From Flavobacteriaceae bacterium UBA3356 (GTDB lineage: Bacteria > Bacteroidota > Bacteroidia > Flavobacteriales > Flavobacteriaceae): a stretch of 64,000 nt of DNA. The notes beneath the pieces are model-generated. The model ran no database searches. It was not told the origin of the DNA and saw only the letters and a program-made list of their open reading frames with translations. Both the position numbers and the translations under genes were made by a program. Where the stretch lies: assembly GCA_002360635.1 (NCBI GenBank), contig DEQW01000005.1:1-64000 (forward strand), in the 5' to 3' direction. This document shows, one piece after another, positions 43,067 to 51,326 of this stretch (the first letter of the stretch is position 1; each line of letters opens with the position of its first letter).

Positions 43067-43830
43067 TCTCCTTTAAAAACCATAGTGGCAGGACCTTGTA
43101 AATGGACATTGGTATATCCATCATCATTATTTTCAAATGTTACTGTCAGTTTCCCTCCCGGGGTTTCTAACTGTACACTATCACTCTTTGTAAAATCTTT
43201 TTTATGCATTGCAATAGCAACGGCTGTAACACCCGTGCCACAAGACAAGGTTTCATCTTCCACGCCCCGTTCGTATGTTCTAACGGAAAAAGTGTTTTCT
43301 GAAAGTTGTTCTACAAAATTTATATTGGCTCCTTCTTTTCCGTATGCTTCATTCCGAAGTTTTCTTCCTTCTGAAAATACATCAAAAGTTGAAATACTGT
43401 CAACCAATTCAACGTGGTGAGGCGAACCTGTATTCAAAAAAAGATAATTGTCATTTGTTTCAATTTCTGAAACATCGTTCATTTTCAACGAAACGGTATT
43501 GTTTGTAATACTGGCGGTGTGCATTCCGTCTATGGCTTCAAATTTTGTACTACCTTCAATAATGCCTAAATGATTTGCAAAATGAACAATACATCTTCCT
43601 CCATTGCCGCACATAGAACTTTCGTTTCCATCGGCATTAAAGTACACCATTTTAAAATCTGCTGTAGGATGGTTTTCCAAGAGGATTAATCCATCGGCTC
43701 CAATGCCAAATTTTCGGTCACAAAGTCTAGCAATCAGTTTGGTATCATTTTTGGATAAAATAGATTGACGGTTATCAATCAAGACAAAATCGTTACCGGT
43801 TCCTTGATATTTAAAAAACTGAAATTTCAT
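43057..43830 (-). CDS. dapF: Diaminopimelate epimerase
   Basis: DapF interconverts LL- and meso-diaminopimelate, giving the peptidoglycan building block and the lysine precursor. The 257-residue protein shows the two catalytic cysteines: MCGNGGRCI (about residue 74) and LSCGTGVTAV (about 197). The start GTGNDFVLIDNR is typical. It lies in an operon with a GNAT protein and mltG, tying a cell-wall precursor enzyme to a cell-wall cleaving enzyme. dapA is elsewhere in this window. A -7 box lies only 5 bases before its ATG. Confidence 0.95.
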   Translation of the reverse strand: MKFQFFKYQGTGNDFVLIDNRQSILSKNDTKLIARLCDRKFGIGADGLILLENHPTADFKMVYFNADGNESSMCGNGGRCIVHFANHLGIIEGSTKFEAIDGMHTASITNNTVSLKMNDVSEIETNDNYLFLNTGSPHHVELVDSISTFDVFSEGRKLRNEAYGKEGANINFVEQLSENTFSVRTYERGVEDETLSCGTGVTAVAIAMHKKDFTKSDSVQLETPGGKLTVTFENNDDGYTNVHLQGPATMVFKGEWE

Positions 43831-43835
43831 GGCGA

Positions 43836-43843
43836 CAAAGGTA
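43836..43843 (-). promoter_or_regulatory. Possible near-leaderless promoter of dapF
   Basis: TACCTTTG on the minus strand matches TAnnTTTG and ends 5 bases before the dapF ATG at 43830. No TTTG occurs at the expected -33 spacing, so this is tentative. Confidence 0.4.
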
Positions 43844-43960
43844 CTAAAAGCTTTTTCGCTATAGTATAGTTAATTCTTGTTAAATACACGTTAAAACTGA
43901 AATTTCAGAAAAATATAATCGTCTTTAATCATGTTAGTTAATAATAAAAAATAGTTTAAA

Positions 43961-45361
43961 ATGAAACAGACAATTAGATTAGTAGCTGTTGCGCTGTTTG
44001 CCGGCGCTGTTACGTTAGGTGGCTACAAATACTTCGTTGAACCTAACCAAGAAATTGCCGTGACCACTTCACAGGAAAGTCCCAATAACTTTATACCAAC
44101 AAATTATTCAACTTCACCCATTAGTAGTACCAATGCAGATTTTACTGAAGCTGCAGAAAAAACTGTAAACGCTGTTGTTCACGTAAAAAACACTACCATT
44201 AGCAGACAACCTACCAATTTGATGGAATATTTTAACGGTGGTGGTCAACCACGAGAAATTGTAGGTGCAGGAAGTGGTGTTATTATCTCGCCAGATGGTT
44301 ATATAATAACCAACAACCACGTAATAGCGAATGCGGCAGAACTGGAAGTTACCCTAAATAATAATAAAATATATAAAGCCGAATTAATTGGTACTGACCC
44401 CAAAACCGATATTGCTTTATTAAAAGTAGATGCCGATGATGAGCTTCCTTTTATTCCTTTTGGAGATTCTAACAATGTAAAAGTTGGAGAATGGGTCCTA
44501 GCTGTTGGAAATCCATTTAATTTAAATTCTACCGTTACGGCTGGTATTATTAGTGCCAAAGCACGCGATTTGAATCAATTTGATCGAAATCCCCAGTCCT
44601 TCATTCAAACAGATGCTGCCGTAAACCGCGGTAACAGTGGTGGAGCATTAGTGAATGTTCGAGGTGAATTGGTCGGTATAAATACGGCAATTACTTCTGA
44701 AACTGGATCATACGTAGGGTATTCCTTTGCAGTGCCATCAAACAATGCGCGAAAAGTAATTGAAGATATAATGGAATATGGAAATGTGCAACGTGCCATA
44801 TTGGGGATAAGCGGAGCCACCCTCAACACAAACATTGCTGAACAATATGGTATTTCTGAAACGCAAGGGGTTTATGTCGCCAGCGTAGAAAAAGGAAGTG
44901 GCGCAGATAAAAGCGGAGTAAAAGAAGGCGATGTCATTAAAAAATTAGACGACCTTTCGGTAAGTAAATTTTCAGATCTATCTGGTTATTTAGGCTCTAA
45001 GCGTCCCAATGATGTTGTCGATGTTACCATTTTACGAAACGGAAAAGAAAAACACATTCCCGTTACTTTAGTGAAACTAGAGGTTTATGAAATTGAAGAC
45101 CTTGGCCTAGAAGTCCGCAATGTCAATTCGGCCCTTTTAAAACAAAGAGGCGTTGATAATGGTGTTGTTGTTTCAAAAGCACTAAGTAAAGATATGGCCC
45201 GCTATAATCTAGAAGGCATCATCATAACAAAAATAAACGATGAAAAAATTGATGATATAGAAGATGCCAAACGTATTATGAACAGCCGTGATTACAACGC
45301 ACCCATTAAAATGACGTTTGTAAATCGTCGTGGTGAGCTAAACTCATTTATATTTAGATAA
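43961..45361 (+). CDS. Do/DegP-family periplasmic serine protease (HtrA)
   Basis: The 466-residue protein has an N-terminal membrane segment or signal (about 5-25). The trypsin-like domain carries catalytic His120 (NNHVI), Asp150 (KTDIALL) and Ser226 (NRGNSGGAL). Two PDZ domains follow (about 280-370 and 385-466), with VYVASVEKGSGADKSGVKEGD and the C-terminal IIITKINDEKI. It would degrade or refold damaged envelope proteins. In this window it stands alone between the dapF operon and gap, with a strong terminator after it. Confidence 0.94.
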   Translation: MKQTIRLVAVALFAGAVTLGGYKYFVEPNQEIAVTTSQESPNNFIPTNYSTSPISSTNADFTEAAEKTVNAVVHVKNTTISRQPTNLMEYFNGGGQPREIVGAGSGVIISPDGYIITNNHVIANAAELEVTLNNNKIYKAELIGTDPKTDIALLKVDADDELPFIPFGDSNNVKVGEWVLAVGNPFNLNSTVTAGIISAKARDLNQFDRNPQSFIQTDAAVNRGNSGGALVNVRGELVGINTAITSETGSYVGYSFAVPSNNARKVIEDIMEYGNVQRAILGISGATLNTNIAEQYGISETQGVYVASVEKGSGADKSGVKEGDVIKKLDDLSVSKFSDLSGYLGSKRPNDVVDVTILRNGKEKHIPVTLVKLEVYEIEDLGLEVRNVNSALLKQRGVDNGVVVSKALSKDMARYNLEGIIITKINDEKIDDIEDAKRIMNSRDYNAPIKMTFVNRRGELNSFIFR

Positions 45362-45385
45362 ACAATAAAGTAATTTTTAAACAAG

Positions 45386-45422
45386 ACCCCTCGTAAGTTC
45401 GGTTTTACTGAGGGGTTTTTTT
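45386..45422 (+). terminator. Terminator of the DegP-like protease gene
   Basis: ACCCCTC (45386-45392) pairs with GAGGGGT, and GTAA with TTAC inside it; a run of seven Ts follows. It is 25 bp past the stop. Confidence 0.88.
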
Positions 45423-45459
45423 AGGTTAAAATTAACTTCCACATACCGAAGAAAATACC

Positions 45460-45467
45460 TATTTTTG
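45460..45467 (+). promoter_or_regulatory. -7 box upstream of gap
   Basis: TATTTTTG matches the -7 consensus TAnnTTTG, 32 bases before the ATG at 45500. A perfect -33 TTTG is not seen. Confidence 0.5.
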
Positions 45468-45499
45468 CACCGATTTTTAAACCCTTAAACAACACAACC

Positions 45500-46948
45500 A
45501 TGAGCTTTGATGAAGTTTATGAAAAAGAGCTTTCTTTTCAAACTGACCGCCGAAAGGCTTCCGTAGAATTTATTAAGATTGTTAGTGACCTTTGGTACGA
45601 CAAATCTATAGAGTTAGTTCTTTTCCGCAACCAATTAATTGACCGTAACGTAAGTGAAATTTTAAACCTTCACGAATATGCGGGCGAATTTGTACAAAAA
45701 CCAATTTCTATTTTCGACTCAGTAGAGATAGCTCAAGCCATAAAAACGCTTGACGTTCCTCCAGCAAAATTGGATATAGGAAAACTAACCTACGAGTACC
45801 ACCTTGAAGACAATCAGTACGAAAACGCTATCGCTTTTGTAAGCGACAAGCTTAAAGATGCAAAAGAAAAAGAAGACATCTCTCCTAAAGACGTTGTGTT
45901 GTATGGTTTTGGTCGTATTGGCCGTTTATTGGCACGTGAATTAATGACACGCACAGGTCAAGGTAACCAACTACGCTTACGTGCTATTGTGGTTCGTGGT
46001 AATGTTGACCAAACCATTTTAGAAAAAAGAGCTTCTTTATTGCAAAACGATTCGGTTCATGGAGACTTCCCTGGTACGGTTCGTGTAGATTTAGAGAACA
46101 AAGCATTGGTGATCAATGGGACGACCGTGCATATTATTTCAGCAAACGCCCCTGAAGACATTGATTACACCGAGTACGGAATTGAAGATGCTTTAATTAT
46201 TGATAACACCGGAGCTTTTAGAGATGAAGAAGCGTTATCAAGACACTTAAAAGCAAAAGGTGCAGCAAAAGTATTATTAACTGCTCCTGGTAAAGGTGTT
46301 CCAAATATCGTTCATGGTGTAAACCATACAGAACATGATCCTGAGAAAGTAGATATTTTCTCTGCAGCTTCTTGTACCACAAATGCAATTACTCCTGTAT
46401 TAAAAGCAGTTGAAGATTCATTAGGTGTTGTGCACGGACATTTAGAAACTATCCACGCATACACGAACGACCAGAACTTAGTAGATAACATGCACAAGAA
46501 ATACCGTAGAGGTCGTGCTGCTGCCTTAAATATGGTAATTACTGAAACCGGTGCTGGAAAAGCAGTTTCAAAAGCATTGCCTTCTTTTGAGGGGAAATTG
46601 ACTTCAAACGCTATCCGGGTTCCTGTTCCTAATGGATCGTTAGCTATTTTGAATTTAGAATTGGAATCTAAAACATCTGTTGATGGTATTAATTCAATTA
46701 TGAAGAAATATGCCCTAGAAGGTGATTTAGTTGAACAAATAAAATATTCATTAAGCAATGAGTTGGTATCCAGCGACATTGTTGGGTCTTCTGCCCCTTC
46801 TATTTACGATAGTAACGCAACTATTGTTACCGAAGACGGTAAAAATGCTGTGTTATACGTTTGGTACGATAACGAATATGGCTATAGCCATCAAGTAATT
46901 CGTTTAGCCAAGTATATTGCTGAAGTAAGACGCTATACGTATTATTAG
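45500..46948 (+). CDS. gap: Glyceraldehyde-3-phosphate dehydrogenase, long form
   Basis: The 482-residue enzyme has about 130 extra residues before the usual Rossmann start (VVLYGFGRIGRLLARELM, from about residue 133). The catalytic cysteine is Cys292 in AASCTTNAITPV. His and Arg regions follow, with TGAGKAVSKALPSFEGKLTSNAIRVPVPNGS and WYDNEYGYSHQV at the C terminus. It converts glyceraldehyde 3-phosphate to 1,3-bisphosphoglycerate in glycolysis, or the reverse in gluconeogenesis. The N-terminal extension is shared by a known class of longer GAPDHs; its role is not clear. It is flanked by terminators, so it is a single transcription unit. Confidence 0.93.
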   Translation: MSFDEVYEKELSFQTDRRKASVEFIKIVSDLWYDKSIELVLFRNQLIDRNVSEILNLHEYAGEFVQKPISIFDSVEIAQAIKTLDVPPAKLDIGKLTYEYHLEDNQYENAIAFVSDKLKDAKEKEDISPKDVVLYGFGRIGRLLARELMTRTGQGNQLRLRAIVVRGNVDQTILEKRASLLQNDSVHGDFPGTVRVDLENKALVINGTTVHIISANAPEDIDYTEYGIEDALIIDNTGAFRDEEALSRHLKAKGAAKVLLTAPGKGVPNIVHGVNHTEHDPEKVDIFSAASCTTNAITPVLKAVEDSLGVVHGHLETIHAYTNDQNLVDNMHKKYRRGRAAALNMVITETGAGKAVSKALPSFEGKLTSNAIRVPVPNGSLAILNLELESKTSVDGINSIMKKYALEGDLVEQIKYSLSNELVSSDIVGSSAPSIYDSNATIVTEDGKNAVLYVWYDNEYGYSHQVIRLAKYIAEVRRYTYY

Positions 46949-46972
46949 TATACCACTAAAATTTAATGATTT

Positions 46973-47002
46973 AAAGTCCCGCATTTCTGTGGGACTTTTT
47001 TT
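46973..47002 (+). terminator. Terminator of gap
   Basis: AAAGTCCC (46973-46980) and GGGACTTT (46991-46998) form an 8-bp stem, extended by weaker pairs inside, and are followed by a T run. It is 24 bp past the gap stop. Confidence 0.88.
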
Positions 47003-47069
47003 ATAACTTTAGTAACTGAAAAAACGTCTACTCCCTTCAAGTTTAATTAATTTTTCAGAAACAACAGCG

Positions 47070-47510
47070 ATGAAAATACTGCAAGCCACCGATGAACACC
47101 TAAATCAATTGACAACACTATTCAACGGCTACAGAATGTTCTATAAACAACCAGACAGTCCAGATAAAGCCAAAGCATTTTTAAAGGACCGCTTTCGTCA
47201 AAACGATTCGGTGATTTTTATGGCTTTTACTTCAGAAAATGAAGCCGTTGGTTTTACACAATTATACCCTAGTTTTTCTTCGGTTTCAGTACAGCGCACG
47301 TACATTTTAAATGATTTATTTGTTTCAAAAGAATACAGAGGGAAAGGAATTGGCGAAGCATTATTAAACCACGCCAAGCAATTTGCCAAAAAAGAAGGTA
47401 GTAAAGGACTCACCTTGGAAACAGAAACCAACAACCCGGCGCAACATTTATACGAACGCTTAGGCTGGAAAAAAGACGAACATACCTTTCACTATACTTG
47501 GGAGGTTTAA
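47070..47510 (+). CDS. GNAT family N-acetyltransferase
   Basis: The 146-residue protein has the GNAT acetyl-CoA motif VSKEYRGKGIGEALLNHAKQFA (about residues 89-110) and the C-terminal NPAQHLYERLGWKKDE. The length is normal for small stand-alone GNAT enzymes. The substrate is unknown. It lies between the gap terminator and trmD, 43 bp upstream of trmD, where a separate -7 box is present. Confidence 0.87.
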   Translation: MKILQATDEHLNQLTTLFNGYRMFYKQPDSPDKAKAFLKDRFRQNDSVIFMAFTSENEAVGFTQLYPSFSSVSVQRTYILNDLFVSKEYRGKGIGEALLNHAKQFAKKEGSKGLTLETETNNPAQHLYERLGWKKDEHTFHYTWEV

Positions 47511-47526
47511 TTCTTCTAATTTACTG

Positions 47527-47534
47527 TATTTTTG
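47527..47534 (+). promoter_or_regulatory. -7 box upstream of trmD
   Basis: TATTTTTG matches TAnnTTTG 19 bases before the ATG at 47554. No clear TTTG is at the -33 spacing. Confidence 0.48.
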
Positions 47535-47553
47535 CAAACAAATAGATACAGAA

Positions 47554-48231
47554 ATGCGCATAGACATCCTTACAGTAGTACCAGACTTGTTACGAAGCCC
47601 TTTTGAAGCTTCTATACTACAACGTGCCATTGATAAGAAAATCGTCTCTGTGCACTTGCATAACTTACGTGATTATTCAAGCAATAACTATAAACAAATT
47701 GATGACTATCAATACGGTGGCGGTGCCGGAATGGTTATGATGATAGAGCCTATTGACAAATGCATAACCCAACTTAAATCTGAAAGGGAGTATGACGAAA
47801 TAATCTATATGACTCCTGATGGCAAAACTTTTAATCAGAGTATTGCAAATGAGCTGTCTTTAAAAGAAAACATCATCATTCTTTGTGGCCATTACAAAGG
47901 GGTCGACCAACGCGTGCGCGATCATTTTATTACGCGAGAGATTTCGGTAGGTGATTTTGTATTAAGTGGCGGAGAATTAGGTGCAGCTCTAGTAGCAGAT
48001 GCCGTAATACGCCTTATTCCTGGAGTGTTGGGCAATGAAACCTCAGCATTAACCGATTCTTTTCAGGACAACTTACTTGCCCCACCAGTTTATACACGAC
48101 CTGCAGAATACAAAGGCTGGAAAGTCCCTGATATTTTAACCAGTGGCAATACCCCAAAGATTGAAAAATGGCGCGAGGATCAAGCTATACAACGCACAAA
48201 AAAATTACGCCCAGATCTTTTGGATGAATAA
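47554..48231 (+). CDS. trmD: tRNA (guanine37-N1)-methyltransferase
   Basis: TrmD methylates G37 next to the anticodon, preventing frameshifts. The 225-residue protein has the SPOUT-fold elements YQYGGGAGMVMM (about residues 52-63), LCGHYKGVDQRV (about 110-121) and ISVGDFVLSGGELGAALVADAVIRL (about 130-154). The tRNA-Pro(GGG) encoded at 51.1 kb carries G36-G37, which is a typical TrmD substrate. In many bacteria trmD lies with ribosomal genes, but here it follows a GNAT gene. Confidence 0.96.
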   Translation: MRIDILTVVPDLLRSPFEASILQRAIDKKIVSVHLHNLRDYSSNNYKQIDDYQYGGGAGMVMMIEPIDKCITQLKSEREYDEIIYMTPDGKTFNQSIANELSLKENIIILCGHYKGVDQRVRDHFITREISVGDFVLSGGELGAALVADAVIRLIPGVLGNETSALTDSFQDNLLAPPVYTRPAEYKGWKVPDILTSGNTPKIEKWREDQAIQRTKKLRPDLLDE

Positions 48232-48335
48232 TATTCACACACCATTTTTATATAGATTTCTGAAATTTAAGGGATTATACGTACGGTAGTTTTTAAAAAA
48301 GAAACTATCTTTATGTATAACTATAACCAAATTTT

Positions 48336-50222
48336 ATGAGATTACTGTTACTTTTTGTGGTAATGTCATGCGTTTCATGGAGTGGTCTACCCCAGGATTC
48401 TTCAAAAGCACAAGAGGATACAATTAATTTGAACGTTGGCAATAGCAACGTTCAAATACCTATTATCAGTGATTCCATTTTGGAATATGAGAGATTTAAA
48501 AAAACCATAGCGGTTTCAAAAAAGAACAACAAACCCGAACAACTTGCACGAGCATATGTCGATTTAGCTATTTGGCACGAAAACCATACGGTGCTAGATT
48601 CGTCAATAGCTAATCTCAAAAAGGCAATTGCTGTTTATAAAAAGCAAGGATTAGAAAAAGAATTAGCCGAAACGTACCTTTTACTGAAAGCAAACTACGG
48701 AAGTACCGCAGCGTACGATAAAGCTTCAGAAGCTGTTTATGCTGCTTTAGATCTTTATGAAAAAATAAAAGATCGAAAAGGCATTGCTAAGTGTTACACT
48801 TCTATTGGAGATCTATTTTATTATTCAAACAGATATTCAGAAGGAGCGGAATATTGTAAAAAAGCCATTGCTATTCAAAAGGAAAATGGTTTTGAAGAAG
48901 ACCTTGCACTCTCCTATCGTAGATTGGCAGAAAACCAATTATTCCTGTCCAGCTTAGAAGAAAGCTTAAAAAACATGAACAAAGCCATAAACACCTATAA
49001 AAAAATTGGTGAAACTGGCGCTCCTCTTTTAGCTTGTTATAATGGTCGCGGAAACATTTATAAATATCTTGAAGAATACGATAAAGCCATAGCAGATTAT
49101 AATTACTGTTATGAAGGCGCAAAAAAAATTGGTTTGGAACAATACATGATGCCCCCAACGGCAAACATTGGCCACGTGTATATACTTCAAGGAAATTATG
49201 CCGAAGCATTGCCCTACAACTTAAAGGCAATAGAAATAATGAAACGTACCGGGAACACTAAAAATCTTTGGGAAAATTACATGCACGTTTCAAATATTTA
49301 TCGGCAACTGGGTGATTATAAAAATGCTTTGGAATACCACGAACTTTACGAACAAGGTCACGCTGAATATTTGACCACAATAACATCCAGAATTGAGAGC
49401 GAAGCACACGTAAAATATGAAACAGCAAAAAAAACAATCGAAATAGGAGCTCAAAAAGCTAAGATAGAACATCAAAAAAGAATTCAAATACTCTATATAA
49501 GCATCGCCGTTCTTCTTGCCATTATTCTTTCCGGCATGTTTTTCACCATAAAAAACATTCGTAAAAAACGAAAAGCCCTTGCCAAAGCAAATCAAGAACT
49601 GGATGCAAAAAACAAGCAAAACGAACTTCTACTGAAAGAAATACACCATCGTGTAAAAAATAATCTAGAAATGGTAAAAAGCCTTATTGCATTACAATCG
49701 GCGCAACTTACCGATAAAGCGAGTAAAGAGGCGATGCTAGCTAGCCAGAACCGGGTACAAAGCATGGGCATAATTCATCAAAAACTATATCAAGGTACTA
49801 ATCTCGGTGCTATCGAAATGAAAGATTATTTTATTAATTTGAGCGAGGGAGTTTTAGACACTTTTAACGCAGAAGATAAGGTAAAAATAGAATGTGCCAT
49901 GGAAGAACTGAACCTCGATGTGGATACCGCAGTACCAATAGGGTTGATAGTGAATGAACTGTTGACCAATGCATTAAAATACGCTTTCCCAAAAGGGTCT
50001 GAAGGGACGATAAATATTTCACTCAAAGAAGAAAACAACGATTTAAAGTTACAAGTCTCTGACAATGGAATTGGCAAAACAGCAGGCACAGCACCCAAAG
50101 GAACTGGATTTGGAACACAGCTAATACGTTTACTTACACAGCAGCTTGACGGAAGCCTTTTTGAGGAGCACAAAAAAGGAACCAGCGTATTTTTTACTTT
50201 TAAAAACTATAAAACGGCATAA
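48336..50222 (+). CDS. TPR-containing sensor histidine kinase (HisKA_2 type)
   Basis: The 628-residue protein has a signal peptide (about 1-20) and a long periplasmic or outer region of tetratricopeptide-like repeats (about 55-350, for example ALDLYEKIKDRKGIAKCYTSIG and ALPYNLKAIEIMKRTGN). A membrane helix follows (about 388-408), then a coiled coil. The kinase part has the dimerisation/phospho-acceptor motif EIHHRVKNNLEMV (His437/438) and an HATPase with NELLTNALKYAFP and DNGIGK. This is the HisKA_2 type. Its stop overlaps the start of the LytTR regulator by one base, so they form a two-component system. Confidence 0.9.
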   Translation: MRLLLLFVVMSCVSWSGLPQDSSKAQEDTINLNVGNSNVQIPIISDSILEYERFKKTIAVSKKNNKPEQLARAYVDLAIWHENHTVLDSSIANLKKAIAVYKKQGLEKELAETYLLLKANYGSTAAYDKASEAVYAALDLYEKIKDRKGIAKCYTSIGDLFYYSNRYSEGAEYCKKAIAIQKENGFEEDLALSYRRLAENQLFLSSLEESLKNMNKAINTYKKIGETGAPLLACYNGRGNIYKYLEEYDKAIADYNYCYEGAKKIGLEQYMMPPTANIGHVYILQGNYAEALPYNLKAIEIMKRTGNTKNLWENYMHVSNIYRQLGDYKNALEYHELYEQGHAEYLTTITSRIESEAHVKYETAKKTIEIGAQKAKIEHQKRIQILYISIAVLLAIILSGMFFTIKNIRKKRKALAKANQELDAKNKQNELLLKEIHHRVKNNLEMVKSLIALQSAQLTDKASKEAMLASQNRVQSMGIIHQKLYQGTNLGAIEMKDYFINLSEGVLDTFNAEDKVKIECAMEELNLDVDTAVPIGLIVNELLTNALKYAFPKGSEGTINISLKEENNDLKLQVSDNGIGKTAGTAPKGTGFGTQLIRLLTQQLDGSLFEEHKKGTSVFFTFKNYKTA

Positions 50223-50971
50223 TGGCAAAACCCATTAAAATATTGATTGTTGAAGATGAAATGGTCATCGCTGCCAACATTTCGCTACAATTAAGTGATT
50301 TGGGATATGAAGTGACAGGTATTTTACCAAAAGGTGAAGAAGCGCTCATACAAATTCAAGAGGAAATGCCCGATATTGTTTTGATGGATATTCAATTAAA
50401 AGGGGAATTAGATGGTATAGAGACCGCACACCTTATTCAGGTTGAGCACAACATTCCCGTGATTTATCTTACAGCCAATGCTGACGATGCTAATTTTAAC
50501 CGCGCCAAAGAAACCCACCCGTATGGCTTTATTTCTAAACCTTTTAAAAAACTAGACCTGCAACGTGTCATTGAATTAACCGTAGAAAGGATTAATCATA
50601 AAAAAACTTCTGAAAATGGAGTGAGTTCAGAAAAAAAACAACACGACCCCTTTATCTTGAGCGACCGTATTTTTGTACGACACCAAGAGCGAATGGTTAA
50701 AATAGACACCAAGAATATCTATTATATTGAAGCTGACCGTAATTACTGCCGTATTTTTTCAAAAGACCGGGAATACCTTTTGGTTATGCCATTAAAAGAT
50801 GTAGATGAAAAGTTACCGGCAAAACATTTTTTACGCATTCATAGATCCTACATCATTAACCTTACTTGTGTAGATGAAATTGCCGGGACACACGTGGTCA
50901 TTTCAAAAAAAGCCATCCCAATGAGCAAAGCCATGCGCACCGAACTATTGAAGCGTTTACAGACTATCTAA
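50222..50971 (+). CDS. LytTR-family response regulator
   Basis: The 249-residue protein has a receiver domain (about 1-125) with phospho-acceptor Asp56 in VLMDIQLKG and Lys near 107 (FISKPFKK). A C-terminal LytTR DNA-binding domain follows (about 145-248), with IYYIEADRNYCRIF, HFLRIHRSYIINL and the final AIPMSKAMRTELLKRL. It is the partner of the adjacent TPR kinase. LytTR regulators in bacteria often control surface or extracellular functions; the targets are not visible here. Confidence 0.92.
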   Translation: MAKPIKILIVEDEMVIAANISLQLSDLGYEVTGILPKGEEALIQIQEEMPDIVLMDIQLKGELDGIETAHLIQVEHNIPVIYLTANADDANFNRAKETHPYGFISKPFKKLDLQRVIELTVERINHKKTSENGVSSEKKQHDPFILSDRIFVRHQERMVKIDTKNIYYIEADRNYCRIFSKDREYLLVMPLKDVDEKLPAKHFLRIHRSYIINLTCVDEIAGTHVVISKKAIPMSKAMRTELLKRLQTI

Positions 50972-51090
50972 AAGACATCTGTTGGCTAAAAACAAATTAT
51001 TGGGGTCATTCGTACAGGAAAAGTGAAAAATGCTTTTGGTAATATAGAAGAAGAAACTAATACCAATACCAATAATAAATTTATAGAATA

Positions 51091-51120
51091 AAAAAGACTG
51101 CCAAAATCGACAGTCTTTTT
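51091..51120 (-). terminator. Terminator of tRNA-Pro
   Basis: AAAAAGACTG (51091-51100) and CAGTCTTTTT (51111-51120) form a 10-bp perfect stem with a 10-nt loop, 3 bp beyond the tRNA 3' end. Confidence 0.88.
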
Positions 51121-51123
51121 TTG

Positions 51124-51198
51124 TCGGGATGAGAGGATTCGAACCTCCGATCTCACGGCCCCCAGCCGTGCACTTTAACCGGACTAAGCTACATCCCG
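51124..51198 (-). tRNA. tRNA-Pro (anticodon GGG)
   Basis: Read on the minus strand, the 75-nt cloverleaf has acceptor arms CGGGATG (51198-51192) and CATCCCG (51131-51125), with discriminator A at 51124. The anticodon arm is CACGG-CTGGGGG-CCGTG, so positions 34-36 are GGG, decoding proline CCC codons. The T arm contains GGTTCGAATCC. The CCA end is not encoded (the following bases are CAA). A perfect Bacteroidota promoter lies just upstream and a strong terminator just downstream. Confidence 0.95.
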
Positions 51199-51209
51199 AA
51201 TTTAATCTG

Positions 51210-51240
51210 CAAAAATAATTAATTAAGATAGCTCTACAAA
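51210..51240 (-). promoter_or_regulatory. Consensus Bacteroidota promoter of tRNA-Pro
   Basis: On the minus strand TTTG (51240-51237), exactly 19 nt of spacer, then TATTTTTG (51217-51210). This is a perfect match to TTTG-N19-TAnnTTTG. The tRNA 5' end is 12 bases further on. Confidence 0.88.
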
Positions 51241-51260
51241 TCAAACAGTGTCTTTATTAT

Positions 51261-51295
51261 ACAAAAAAAGAGCAACATCTAGTATGTTGCCCTTT
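51261..51295 (-). terminator. Terminator of the DUF4168 gene
   Basis: AAAGAGCAACAT (51267-51278) and ATGTTGCCCTTT (51284-51295) form a 12-bp stem, with one G-U pair on the minus strand, followed by Ts. It is 31 bp past the DUF4168 stop. Confidence 0.85.
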
Positions 51296-51326
51296 GTAGT
51301 AAATAAGTAATTAGGTACTAGTTCTG

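Larger units (their letters stand above)
50972..51326. other. Intergenic region holding tRNA-Pro and two terminators
   Basis: No protein gene is supported in this 355-bp stretch. It contains, from left to right, the tRNA terminator (51091-51120), tRNA-Pro (51124-51198), its promoter (51210-51240) and the DUF4168 gene terminator (51261-51295). The first 115 bases after the LytTR gene show only a short TACCAA tandem repeat near 51060-51075. Confidence 0.7.

Noticed and set aside
46312..46779. Minus-strand frame of 155 residues
   Set aside because: It is antisense to gap and shows no recognisable protein features.
50957..51244. Minus-strand frame of 95 residues over the tRNA
   Set aside because: It spans tRNA-Pro, its promoter and its terminator, so it cannot be a protein gene.
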